NCBI GenBank assembly: GCA_045577925.1
Contig: JAZNJH010000025.1
Coordinates: 1 to 64,000 of the forward strand
From: UBA4717 sp045577925
GTDB taxonomy: Bacteria; Bacillota; Clostridia; Oscillospirales; CAG-272
Direction: 5' to 3'
DNA length: 64,000 nucleotides
Positions 1 to 7,553 of the stretch are shown piece by piece. A program made the translations under genes and the position numbers. Below the pieces are notes generated by a model. That model worked only from the letters and a program-made list of their open reading frames with translations, was not told the DNA's origin and did no database searches. Every line of letters begins with the position of its first letter. The first letter of the stretch is position 1.

Positions 1-761
1 GCCAAGGAGTTGGCACAATAATTTGTCTTCCTAAGACCGCTTGGCCTCCGACTTCCTGCGGCTATTGCCTCTCTGAGATCAATGTCACCTGTATAATATG
101 CCTTGCCTATTATTGCGCCGTATATATTCATTTTTGCAAGAGCGCGTACGTCGTCAAGAGTTGACACTCTGCCCGATGCTATTATGTTCATCGTGTATCT
201 CTCTGCAAGCTCCCTGTATAATTCGCGGTTTGTTCCCATCATGGCTCCGTCGCGGGATATATCGGTGCATATGAGAGTTTTAACACCCAGCTCTTCAAGC
301 CTGTCGCAGAAATCAAAGGCACTGTATTCTGATTTTTCCGTCCAGCCCTTTATAGCAACCATACCGTCCTTTATATCAACGCCAACGGCTATAAGAGAGC
401 CAAATCTCCTGAGCGCTTCTTCCAAAAAGGCAGGATCGCTCACCGCCGCCGTTCCGAGAATAACACGTCCTATGCCGATAGCGGCATACCGCTCTATCGC
501 TTCTATACTGCGGATACCGCCGCCTATTTCGCAAAACGCACCCGTTTCCTTTATGATACGTGAAACGGTATCATAATTATCAAGTCCGCCGCTTTTAGCG
601 CCCTCAAGGTCAACGAGATGTATCTCTGCCGCACCACAGTCTACAAAGTCTGTGGCTACTGACACGGGGTTATCTGAATAAACAGTCATCTCATTGTAAT
701 CGCCCTTGTATAAGCGCACAGCCTTGCCGTTATATAAATCTATCGCAGGTAATATTTTCAT
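1..761 (-). CDS. hisA: Phosphoribosylformimino-5-aminoimidazole carboxamide ribotide isomerase HisA (3' end off window)
   Basis: HisA isomerises ProFAR to PRFAR, the fourth step of histidine synthesis, on a (beta/alpha)8 barrel in the cytoplasm. Translation from the ATG at 759-761 begins MKILPAIDLYNGKAVRL and contains the barrel phosphate-binding stretches IGGGIRS and IASGRVS, with the early Asp of the PAIDL motif as catalytic base. The start is supported by a GGAGTA ribosome site 9 nt after the hisH stop. Homologues end at about 235-245 residues, near the DIDLREAI stretch. Here the frame stays open for about 20 more residues (GSRRPSGLRKTNYC...) to base 1, so no stop is seen. Either the protein is longer than usual or a frameshift lies near the end. 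It is the last gene visible of the his operon; hisF and hisI are expected off the left edge. Confidence 0.93.
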   Translation of the reverse strand, partial: MKILPAIDLYNGKAVRLYKGDYNEMTVYSDNPVSVATDFVDCGAAEIHLVDLEGAKSGGLDNYDTVSRIIKETGAFCEIGGGIRSIEAIERYAAIGIGRVILGTAAVSDPAFLEEALRRFGSLIAVGVDIKDGMVAIKGWTEKSEYSAFDFCDRLEELGVKTLICTDISRDGAMMGTNRELYRELAERYTMNIIASGRVSTLDDVRALAKMNIYGAIIGKAYYTGDIDLREAIAAGSRRPSGLRKTNYCANSL

Positions 762-770
762 GTATACTCC

Positions 771-1382
771 TTAAAGCTCGCAAAACGCTTTTAATATGTT
801 AAGTCCGACACTTCCGCTCTTTTCCGGGTGGAACTGACATCCGTACACGTTACCCTTATGTACTGCCGCAGTTATCTGACCCCCGTATTCTGTATATGCC
901 GCAACGTATTTTTCATCAGTATCGGCAAAATACGAATGAACGAAATAAACGTGATCTGAGTCTTTGATATATTTAAAGATATCTGATGGCTCACCGTTAA
1001 ACTCAAGCGCATTCCAGCCCATTTGCGGAATCTTGTAATTTTCGTCTATACGTCCCTTGAAAGCAACTATACTGCCCGGTATAAGACCAAGCCCCTCATG
1101 CTCTCCGTACTCATAGCTTTTTTCAAACAAGAGCTGCATACCAAGGCATATACCCATAAGAGGTCTTCCTGATGCTGCATACTCTATTACAATCTTGTCA
1201 AGCCCCGACTCAAAAAGCTTTTTCGCCGCATCGCCAAATGCGCCAACACCCGGGAGTATCAGGCGCTCTGACGCAGCTATAATATCGGGATCAGAAGTTA
1301 CTACAACCTCTTGTCCTATCGCTTCAAAAGAGGATCTGAGTGAAAAGAGATTGCCAACACCGTAATCAACTATACAAACCAT
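771..1382 (-). CDS. hisH: Imidazole glycerol phosphate synthase glutaminase subunit HisH
   Basis: HisH hydrolyses glutamine and passes ammonia to HisF, which makes imidazole glycerol phosphate and AICAR. The 203-residue protein is a class I glutamine amidotransferase: the nucleophile Cys lies in GICLGMQLLF, the catalytic His-x-Glu in CQFHPEKSG, and the oxyanion strand in PGVGAFGDA near the N-terminus. Length matches the family. Its ATG overlaps the hisB stop by one base (TAATG), a sign of translational coupling. The partner HisF is not in the window but is expected beyond hisA. Confidence 0.96.
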   Translation of the reverse strand: MVCIVDYGVGNLFSLRSSFEAIGQEVVVTSDPDIIAASERLILPGVGAFGDAAKKLFESGLDKIVIEYAASGRPLMGICLGMQLLFEKSYEYGEHEGLGLIPGSIVAFKGRIDENYKIPQMGWNALEFNGEPSDIFKYIKDSDHVYFVHSYFADTDEKYVAAYTEYGGQITAAVHKGNVYGCQFHPEKSGSVGLNILKAFCEL

Positions 1383-1969
1383 TATAATACTCCCTTTGTT
1401 GAGGGCACTTCGTCTTTAAAGCGCTCGTCGATTCTGACGGCTTGTCCGAGCGTGCGTGCAAAAGTCTTGAAGATACACTCGGCTATATGATGCGAATTAA
1501 TACCGTCAAACTTCTTTATGTGCAAAGTTATACCTGCCGCGCGTACGAATGCTTCAAAAAATTCGCGTACGAGCTCGGTGTCAAACTCACCTATCTTCTC
1601 CGTCGGAAAATTGCAGTTGAAAGTCAGGTGCGACCTGCCGGAAATGTCTACCGCGCAAAGAACGAGAGATTCGTCCATAGGCATTATTTTGTGTGCATAT
1701 CTCTCGATACCGCGCTTGTCACCGAGTGCTTCCAAAAAGGCAGTTCCGAGCACGATGCCTATGTCCTCGGTCGTGTGGTGTCCGTCAACCTGCAAATCGC
1801 CCTTGCATATAACTTCAAGATCAAAGCGCGCGTGCCTTGCAAAAAGCACGAGCATATGGTCAAGGAAGCCTATTCCCGTATCAATATTTGCTTTTCCGAT
1901 ACCGTCAAGCGAAAGAGAAAGCTTTATATCGGTCTCGTTTGTCTTTCTTTCTATTGTGCCGTTTCTCAT
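1382..1969 (-). CDS. hisB: Imidazoleglycerol-phosphate dehydratase HisB
   Basis: HisB dehydrates imidazole glycerol phosphate to imidazole acetol phosphate. The 195-residue sequence is the monofunctional dehydratase, without the histidinol-phosphatase domain fused to it in Enterobacteria. Metal-binding His/Glu clusters are visible as DGHHTTEDIGI near residue 65 and NSHHIAECIFK near residue 160, which coordinate the two Mn ions of the family, and DISGRSHL lies between them. It sits 15 nt after hisC and overlaps hisH by one base, so it is part of the same transcript. Confidence 0.97.
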   Translation of the reverse strand: MRNGTIERKTNETDIKLSLSLDGIGKANIDTGIGFLDHMLVLFARHARFDLEVICKGDLQVDGHHTTEDIGIVLGTAFLEALGDKRGIERYAHKIMPMDESLVLCAVDISGRSHLTFNCNFPTEKIGEFDTELVREFFEAFVRAAGITLHIKKFDGINSHHIAECIFKTFARTLGQAVRIDERFKDEVPSTKGVL

Positions 1970-1984
1970 ATAACATCCCTCTCA

Positions 1985-3046
1985 TCACAGTTTATTAAGA
2001 ATATCGCGCGTTTCGCTAAGTAATACTTCCATCATCTCGGGCGTACCTATCGTGATTCTGTTATAATCCGATATTTTTGGATCACTAAAATGGCGAACGA
2101 GTACTCCGCGGCGCTTTAATTCTTCATAGTACGCACTTCCGTCCAGCTCATTGTGCTTTGCAAAAACGAAGTTGCACTTTGACTTAATCACCTCAAAGCC
2201 AAGAGCTCTCATCTGCTTTGTAAAATCCTCGCGCGTTTCTATGATCTTTTTGCAGTTATTCATATAATAATCATTGTCTTCAAGAGTCGCTTTTGCAAGA
2301 GCAAGTGTCGCGCTGTTTATATTGTACGGGTTCGTTGAATAGCGCACTGTATTCATATCCCTGATTATATCCTTTGAGCCGACTGCAAATCCAAGCCTTG
2401 CGCCTGCCATCGAACGCGATTTCGAGAATGTCTGAACAACTAAAATATTATCGTACTTTTTCGCAAGCGGTATGGCACTCTCGCCACCGAAATCTATGTA
2501 CGCTTCGTCAATAACTACGAGCCTGTCGGGGTTTGATACAACGATTCTTTCAATGTCCCAAACAGACAGAATAAGTCCCGTCGGAGCGTTCGGGTTTGCA
2601 ATAAATACAGTTTCGTCCGTACCAATGTAATCGTTTACATCAATTGTGAAATCAGATTTGAGGGGAATACGTCTGTATTTGAGCCCGTAAAGCTCGGCAA
2701 ACACCTTGTAAAAGCCATAGCTTATCTCGGGGAATATGACTCCCTTTTCGCAAAACGCCATAAATGCAAACGAAAGCGCCTCGTCAGAGCCGTTTGTAAG
2801 CACTACCTCGTCCTTGTCAACGTTTAATATATCTGCAAGAAGTTTACGCGCTTCAAGGCACTCGGGGTCGGGGTAAAGGCGCATACTCTCGCACAGTTCA
2901 GCCTTTGCAAGCGCCTCTTTCACACGAGGACTCGGCGGATACGGCGACTCGTTTGTATTAAGTTTTGTATACTTCATATCACGCGGCTGTTCGCCCGGCG
3001 TGTACGCTTCAAGCTTTGAAAAGCGTTTATCAAAAAATTTACTCAT
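1985..3046 (-). CDS. hisC: Histidinol-phosphate aminotransferase HisC
   Basis: HisC is a PLP-dependent fold-type I aminotransferase that converts imidazole acetol phosphate and glutamate to histidinol phosphate. I place the start at the ATG of MSKFFDKRFSKL (3046), 353 residues, because AGGA lies 9 nt upstream. A longer frame reaches 3157 but overlaps the end of hisD and has no family-like sequence. Visible motifs are LNTNESPYPPSP for substrate binding, NPNAPTG, VIDEAYIDF (PLP pyridine Asp), and TFSKSRSMAGARLG carrying the Schiff-base Lys and the phosphate-binding Arg. It lies 19 nt behind hisD. Confidence 0.96.
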   Translation of the reverse strand: MSKFFDKRFSKLEAYTPGEQPRDMKYTKLNTNESPYPPSPRVKEALAKAELCESMRLYPDPECLEARKLLADILNVDKDEVVLTNGSDEALSFAFMAFCEKGVIFPEISYGFYKVFAELYGLKYRRIPLKSDFTIDVNDYIGTDETVFIANPNAPTGLILSVWDIERIVVSNPDRLVVIDEAYIDFGGESAIPLAKKYDNILVVQTFSKSRSMAGARLGFAVGSKDIIRDMNTVRYSTNPYNINSATLALAKATLEDNDYYMNNCKKIIETREDFTKQMRALGFEVIKSKCNFVFAKHNELDGSAYYEELKRRGVLVRHFSDPKISDYNRITIGTPEMMEVLLSETRDILNKL

Positions 3047-3065
3047 TTTTATAAATCCTAAATCT

Positions 3066-4337
3066 TTAGTCTTCAAATCTGACAAGTGCGCTCTTGGCGT
3101 GAGCCGTAAGCCCCTCGGAAGTTGCAAAATCCGCAACGTCCTTGTATACCGCTTCAAAAGCGTCCTTTGAATAGTACGTGTACTGCATTTTCTTTACAAA
3201 ATCGTCTACCGACAAGGGGCTTGAAAATCTCGCAGTTCCGCTTGTGGGAAGCGTGTGGTTAGCACCTGAAAAATAGTCGCCGAGGGCCTCTGGGCAGTAT
3301 CTTCCCATAAAGACCGAGCCTGCGTGCTTTACGCTGTCGATATAGTCAAAGGGATTATCAAGACAAAGCTCCAGATGCTCGGGTGCTATCTCGTTTGATA
3401 TTTCTATTGCCTCTTCTATCGTCGGACAGATTATTATCTTTCCGTTATTGTCGATAGAAGCGCGTGCGATGTCTGCTCTCTCAAGCATAGGTATCTGTAT
3501 TTCAAGCTCTTTTGCAACAGCCTCTGCAAGCTCTTTGCTTGAAGTTATAAGCACCGCACTTGCAAGTTTGTCGTGCTCCGCCTGTGAAAGCAGGTCTGCG
3601 GCGATGTTTTTAGCAGATGAGTTACCGTCGGCAACTATAAGTATCTCGCTCGGGCCTGCTATCATGTCGATGGCGACCTTACCGAATACCTGCCGCTTTG
3701 CTTCTGCAACGTATGCGTTACCCGGTCCTACTATTTTGTCAACACGTGCGACTGTTTCAGTACCGTATGCAAGCGCCGCAACTGCCTGCGCGCCGCCCAT
3801 TTTGTATATCTTATCTGCTCCTGCAACGCTTGCCGCCGCAAGTATTACGGGATTTATCTTTCCGCCTGTTGCGGGTGTAGTTATGACAATGCGCTCAACT
3901 CCTGCTATCTTTGCAGGTATGCAGTTCATAAGCACGCTTGAAGGGTATGCCGCCGTACCGCCCGGCACGTACAAGCCAACGCTGTCAAGAGCTATTATCT
4001 TCTGACCCGTCACAACACCTTTTTTGTCGTTTAGAATAAAGCTGTTTCTTACCTGGTGCGAGTGAAACTCACGTATATTCTCTGCCGCCTTTTCCATAAT
4101 CTCAAGAAGACGCGGAGATACCGATTTTTTCGCTTCTTCTATCTCTTGTGCCGTCACTTCGAGAGAGTCAAGCTTTGCACGGTCAAATTTTTCAGCATAT
4201 TCGTAAAGCGCCTTGTCCCCTCTGCTTCTGACGTTGGCAATTATATCAGAAACGGTATCGGAAACGTCGTTTATCCCCTCTGCACGCGCGAATATCTCTT
4301 CGCGCTCCACCTTTTCTACATCAAGTATCTTTATCAT
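3066..4337 (-). CDS. hisD: Histidinol dehydrogenase HisD
   Basis: HisD oxidises L-histidinol twice with NAD to histidine, the last step of the pathway, and is a Zn enzyme. At 423 residues it has normal length. Family signatures seen are GLYVPGGTAAYPSSVLM, the nucleotide-binding region around MGGAQAVAALAYGT and VGPGNAYVAEAKR, DMIAGPSEILIVAD, the Zn-ligand region LSQAEHD, and the C-terminal GANHTLPTSGTARF stretch. A GGAA ribosome site precedes the ATG at 4335-4337. It is co-directional between hisG and hisC with short gaps. Confidence 0.97.
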   Translation of the reverse strand: MIKILDVEKVEREEIFARAEGINDVSDTVSDIIANVRSRGDKALYEYAEKFDRAKLDSLEVTAQEIEEAKKSVSPRLLEIMEKAAENIREFHSHQVRNSFILNDKKGVVTGQKIIALDSVGLYVPGGTAAYPSSVLMNCIPAKIAGVERIVITTPATGGKINPVILAAASVAGADKIYKMGGAQAVAALAYGTETVARVDKIVGPGNAYVAEAKRQVFGKVAIDMIAGPSEILIVADGNSSAKNIAADLLSQAEHDKLASAVLITSSKELAEAVAKELEIQIPMLERADIARASIDNNGKIIICPTIEEAIEISNEIAPEHLELCLDNPFDYIDSVKHAGSVFMGRYCPEALGDYFSGANHTLPTSGTARFSSPLSVDDFVKKMQYTYYSKDAFEAVYKDVADFATSEGLTAHAKSALVRFED

Positions 4338-4361
4338 TTTTATTCCTTTCGGAAAGCTATG

Positions 4362-4979
4362 TTATATCAGCTCTCCAAGCTTTTTCGCAAGAGTGTTTAT
4401 TTCATCGTTTTTGAATTTGAAGCTTGACTTGTTTGCAATTAGTCTTGCGCTTATTTCAACTATCGTTTCAACAGGCTCAAGATTGTTTTCAAGAAGCGTC
4501 GTTCCCGTTTCTACAATATCGACGATAACGTCTGACAAGCCGAGAATGGGAGCAAGCTCTATCGAACCGTTAAGCTTGATTATATCAATATCCATGCTTT
4601 TTGAACGGTAGTAGTTTTTCGCTATATTCGGAAATTTCGTAGCCACGCGAAGCGTCTGCCCCGCGTCGAAGCTTGAGCCCTTCTCTGCGGCAACAGCCAT
4701 ACGGCATTTGCCGAGTCCGAAGTCAAGAAGCTCGTATACGTCGGGAGAATATTCAAGAAGAATGTCCTTGCCTGCAACACCTATGTCGGCTGCACCCCTC
4801 TCAACGTAGATAGCAACGTCTGACGGCTTTACCCAGAAGTATCTGATACCAAGCTCTTTGTTTTCAAAAACGAGCTTGCGGTTATTTTCATGTATTGCAG
4901 GGCAAACGTATCCTGCCTTTTCAAAGAACTCAAGCACACGGCTGCCGAGTCTTCCCTTTGGTAGTGCTATATTTATCAT
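4362..4979 (-). CDS. hisG: ATP phosphoribosyltransferase catalytic subunit HisG, short form
   Basis: HisG condenses ATP and PRPP in the first, feedback-controlled step of histidine synthesis. The 205-residue length and lack of the C-terminal regulatory domain identify the short HisG_S class, which needs HisZ for activity and histidine inhibition. It begins MINIALPKGRLGSRVLEFF, as the family does. The PRPP loop lies in DVIVDIVETGTTLLENNL and the DIGVAGKDIL strand is present. Its ATG overlaps the hisZ stop by one base, so the two subunits are probably translated in a coupled manner and in similar amounts. Confidence 0.97.
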   Translation of the reverse strand: MINIALPKGRLGSRVLEFFEKAGYVCPAIHENNRKLVFENKELGIRYFWVKPSDVAIYVERGAADIGVAGKDILLEYSPDVYELLDFGLGKCRMAVAAEKGSSFDAGQTLRVATKFPNIAKNYYRSKSMDIDIIKLNGSIELAPILGLSDVIVDIVETGTTLLENNLEPVETIVEISARLIANKSSFKFKNDEINTLAKKLGELI

Positions 4980-6046
4980 TATTCTCTCACCGCATTTCTC
5001 AGATCGATTATTTCTGCATACATATCGGATTGTATAACGGCTCTTTGGATATCAAAGCTCTTGCCCGACTTTGCAAGCTTCTGCTTTTCTTTATTTATGA
5101 GGCTTGTATCGGTTTTATCAGAATAAAGGATCAAAACAGGTTTGTTGTTTACCGCTTTTGTTCTGTCTATATATTTGAGTCTGTCGTGATATACAGCAAA
5201 GCCAATAGCTCCTGATTTTTTAGAAAGCTTTTTCATAAGCTTATCATATCTTCCACCCGAAAGAACCGCTGACGGCACACCTGCAACAAAGCCTCTGAAT
5301 ACTATGCCGTTATAATAATTCATGCTGTTAACAACCGAAAAATCAAGTTTTATATCAGAGCCGTCAACTGCTTGTGCAATTTTTTTGAGTTCTTCAAGCG
5401 CCACATGTGTTATCTCGTTAATATCAAGCTCTTCAAGCTTGGGTAATATTTCATCAAAGCTTCCGTAAAGGCTTACAAGCTTTTTAAGCTTTTCTGAACG
5501 CTCTCCCAAAAGCGCATCGAGTCCATGGCAGTTCTTTTCGCCGATACACTTAAGCACTTCATTGGTATCCGTCGACTGTGCATCCTGAAGCAAGCCCTCA
5601 ACAAAGCCAAGATGCGAAAGATCCAGCACATATTCATCTGATATTATAGCAAGGCTCTTTTCTGCAAGAGAGATAACCTCGCAGATACTGTACAGATCAA
5701 GCTCACCTATACACTCAACGCCGCTTTGCATAATTTCGGTAAAATCATGAGTGCTCTCGCTCATTCTGTATACGTTTTCGTTATAGCAAACTCTCTTTAT
5801 GTAGCCGGGAATATCAACAGAATTTTTGATTATTGAAAAGGTAACGTCGGGCTTGAGTGCCATAAGCTTTCCTGTGGCATCGGTAAAGGTTATGACCCCG
5901 TCGCTTATCAAAAAGTCCTTGTTTTTACCGTAAAGGTCGTATTCCTCAAATTTACTCATTTTAAACTGAGTATATCCGTTTGCTCTGTATAGTGTGCGCA
6001 AGGAATATATGATCTTTTCCTCACGTCCAAGCATAATGTTTTCCAT
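4979..6046 (-). CDS. hisZ: ATP phosphoribosyltransferase regulatory subunit HisZ
   Basis: HisZ is a histidyl-tRNA synthetase paralogue without aminoacylation activity; it forms the hetero-octamer with short HisG and carries the histidine-binding site. The 355-residue protein keeps class II features: the motif 2-like stretch VCYNENVYRM and the C-terminal GGRYDKLMKKL motif. The anticodon-binding domain is shortened, as expected for HisZ rather than HisS. A GGAA box lies 9 nt upstream of the ATG at 6046; a second Met four codons later is possible. It is the first enzyme gene behind the regulator yerC. Confidence 0.94.
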   Translation of the reverse strand: MENIMLGREEKIIYSLRTLYRANGYTQFKMSKFEEYDLYGKNKDFLISDGVITFTDATGKLMALKPDVTFSIIKNSVDIPGYIKRVCYNENVYRMSESTHDFTEIMQSGVECIGELDLYSICEVISLAEKSLAIISDEYVLDLSHLGFVEGLLQDAQSTDTNEVLKCIGEKNCHGLDALLGERSEKLKKLVSLYGSFDEILPKLEELDINEITHVALEELKKIAQAVDGSDIKLDFSVVNSMNYYNGIVFRGFVAGVPSAVLSGGRYDKLMKKLSKKSGAIGFAVYHDRLKYIDRTKAVNNKPVLILYSDKTDTSLINKEKQKLAKSGKSFDIQRAVIQSDMYAEIIDLRNAVRE

Positions 6047-6070
6047 AATAAGCGTTCCTTTCGCCCTATA

Positions 6071-6382
6071 TCACTTTGCAGACTTTGTGGTCTTTTCGAT
6101 TTTTTCAAGTCTGTCAAGAACGATACCATAACCGCCGCTACCGTAAGACAGGCATTTATTTACACGGCTTATCGTTGCGGTGCTCGCGCCCGTTTTCGAC
6201 GCTATCTCGGTATACACACTGCCTTCCTTAAGAAGCCTTGCTACCTCAAGGCGCTGGGAAATATCCTGAATTTCCTTTATAGTGCATATGTCCTCAAAAA
6301 ATCTCGCACACTCATCTGGAGTTTTAAGTGAAAGTATTGCGCCCCAAAGCGCTTCAAGCTCAAGCAAATTGAATTTTTCCAT
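6071..6382 (-). CDS. yerC: YerC/HisR (TrpR-superfamily) DNA-binding protein, probable his repressor
   Basis: The protein belongs to the YerC/YecD branch of the Trp repressor superfamily. The core has the helix-turn-helix TGASTATISRVNKCL after a helical stretch with QRLEVARLLKEGSVY. In Bacilli and Clostridia YerC (also called HisR) has been assigned as a repressor of histidine genes; that role is inferred here from family and from its place as first gene of the his operon. I choose the ATG at 6382 (103 residues, the usual size; GGATTGG box upstream). A longer frame up to 6445 would begin inside the promoter and is rejected. It is likely self-regulated through the dyad in its promoter spacer. 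Confidence 0.88.
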   Translation of the reverse strand: MEKFNLLELEALWGAILSLKTPDECARFFEDICTIKEIQDISQRLEVARLLKEGSVYTEIASKTGASTATISRVNKCLSYGSGGYGIVLDRLEKIEKTTKSAK

Positions 6383-6435
6383 AAAATTTCCAATCCTTAT
6401 ATCATATTTTTCCATATTGATATCCATGATTTTAT

Positions 6436-6464
6436 ATTTTATCACTTTAAAGCGCTAAAGTCAA
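6436..6464 (-). promoter_or_regulatory. Sigma-A promoter of the yerC-his operon
   Basis: On the minus strand TTGACT (plus 6459-6464) and TAAAAT (plus 6436-6441) are spaced by exactly 17 bp. The predicted start point near 6429 gives a leader of about 47 nt before the yerC ATG at 6382. No T-box or other long leader fits in this space. Confidence 0.8.
6445..6460. promoter_or_regulatory. Dyad in his promoter spacer, candidate HisR operator
   Basis: CTTTA and TAAAG arms flank an AAGCGC centre, giving an imperfect palindrome that lies almost wholly between the -35 and -10 boxes of the his promoter. A repressor bound here would block RNA polymerase. That the YerC/HisR protein is the binder is inference from position. 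Confidence 0.45.
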
Positions 6465-6510
6465 TAGTTTTTTTGATTTTTTATTATGTGATTTCTTACA
6501 AAGTTTACTC

Positions 6511-6539
6511 TTGCAATAAAATGAAAAATAGTATATAAT
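6511..6539 (+). promoter_or_regulatory. Sigma-A promoter of the small lipoprotein gene
   Basis: TTGCAA (6511-6516) and TATAAT (6534-6539) with a 17-bp spacer, divergent from the his promoter; the ATG follows at 6573 after a CGGAG ribosome site. Confidence 0.75.
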
Positions 6540-6572
6540 AATGGAAAACAAAAAACACCGGAGATTTGTATT

Positions 6573-6794
6573 ATGAAAAAGATATTTTTGATGGCTATGC
6601 TAGCTTTTGCGCTCTTTCTATCGGGATGCTACAAACAATCATCGTCTGTGGGTATAATAGGCGGTGCCGACGGTCCAACGGCCATTATGGTGTCGCATAG
6701 TTTTCCAATGATATTACCGATTATGATAATATGCGCTATCGCGCTCATCACGATAATAGTTTTGATAATACATAGCTTTAACAAAAGAGGCTGA
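6573..6794 (+). CDS. Tiny lipoprotein with OadB-type GIIGGADGPTAI motif and C-terminal membrane helix
   Basis: The 73-residue protein starts with a lipoprotein signal peptide (lipobox LSGC, Cys at about residue 19). It then has the stretch VGIIGGADGPTAIMVS, followed by one strongly hydrophobic helix and a basic tail. GIIGGADGPT is a hallmark of the beta subunit of Na+-translocating decarboxylases (OadB/GcdB family), where it lies in the conserved intramembrane core. Here it stands alone in a mini-protein without the other eight or so helices. Short proteins with this motif occur in other Clostridia and are often annotated as decarboxylase fragments, but this one has its own promoter, start, signal peptide and terminator, so it does not look like debris. 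Function unknown. Confidence 0.75.
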   Translation: MKKIFLMAMLAFALFLSGCYKQSSSVGIIGGADGPTAIMVSHSFPMILPIMIICAIALITIIVLIIHSFNKRG

Positions 6795-6796
6795 CA

Positions 6797-6831
6797 AAAA
6801 AGAAGTTACGGATTTGCCGTAACTTCTTTTT
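6797..6831. terminator. Bidirectional rho-independent terminator
   Basis: An 11-bp perfect stem (AGAAGTTACGG, 6801-6811, with its complement 6817-6827) and a 5-nt loop is flanked by A-tract and T-tract. It serves the small lipoprotein gene and the convergent methyltransferase gene. Confidence 0.9.
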
Positions 6832-6836
6832 CACAT

Positions 6837-7508
6837 TTAATATATGAACGGTATCATCTTATATTTCACGCGTTTTTTATATTCCGTATATCCTTCAAGC
6901 TCTCTTTCCAAAACCTTTTCTTCGTTTTTTATTCTCAACGCTATTATAAAAGGATATGCACAAAAAATCAAAAACGAAAGGGCTGAGCCGAGGATCAGCG
7001 GCATTGAAAGAAAGAGAAATATCGTTGCCGTATACATCGGGTGACGTACTATGCCGTACAATCCCGTATCAATAACCCTTTGTCCGTTTTGAACTTCTAT
7101 TGTGCGTGATAGATACGTGTTTTCAACAAGCACCTCTGCATATAAAAGATATGCGATAATAAAAACGGCAACTCCCGCATACGTTACCCACGTGTAAAGG
7201 CGCGTTATCGAAAAACGGAAATCAAGCCCTGCAACTATAAAGCCGAGAACAAACATTACCGCACTGTATTTTATAACGTTTTTCTGTTGTTTCTCCTTTT
7301 CATCAGCCCTAAGTCTTGAAGATAGCAAAGAAGGATTTTTTATCATCATTACTATTCCCGCAATAAACATCGGAATAAACAATACTTCCATAAGAATCCA
7401 TGCGCTTCTATAGTCAAACGTCCCGGCAGAAACAAACAACAATGCGCCGACAAGAATAACTCCGCAAACATATTTTATCAAAGCCTGAAAGAATAATTTC
7501 AGTGTCAT
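6837..7508 (-). CDS. Integral membrane methyltransferase, ICMT/PEMT-like
   Basis: A 223-residue polytopic protein with about five hydrophobic helices. The C-terminal half has the isoprenylcysteine carboxyl methyltransferase / phospholipid N-methyltransferase signature: DTGLYGIVRHPMYTATI, with the RHPxY SAM-site motif, and a Glu-rich region EEKVLERELEGYTEYKKRV near the end, as in the family. It probably methylates a small lipid or thiol substrate in the membrane using SAM; the substrate cannot be told. It stands alone downstream of proBA and probably has separate transcription, since a weak terminator lies between. Confidence 0.75.
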   Translation of the reverse strand: MTLKLFFQALIKYVCGVILVGALLFVSAGTFDYRSAWILMEVLFIPMFIAGIVMMIKNPSLLSSRLRADEKEKQQKNVIKYSAVMFVLGFIVAGLDFRFSITRLYTWVTYAGVAVFIIAYLLYAEVLVENTYLSRTIEVQNGQRVIDTGLYGIVRHPMYTATIFLFLSMPLILGSALSFLIFCAYPFIIALRIKNEEKVLERELEGYTEYKKRVKYKMIPFIY

Positions 7509-7526
7509 CTCAACCTCTTTGAAAAT

Positions 7527-7548
7527 ACCCCTATTTAAAAACGGGGGT
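7527..7548 (-). terminator. Possible weak terminator after proBA
   Basis: A 5-bp GC stem (ACCCC 7527-7531, GGGGT 7544-7548) is followed on the minus strand by TATTTTC. It is short, so termination may be partial. Confidence 0.35.
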
Positions 7549-7553
7549 TGATT

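Noticed and set aside
3047..3157. N-terminal extension of hisC into hisD
   Set aside because: A good AGGA site lies before ATG 3046 and the extension does not resemble HisC.
6383..6435. T-box leader for the his operon
   Set aside because: The leader is only about 47 nt, too short for a T-box, and has no T-box-like sequence.
6383..6445. Longer start of yerC
   Set aside because: It would begin inside the promoter -10 region.
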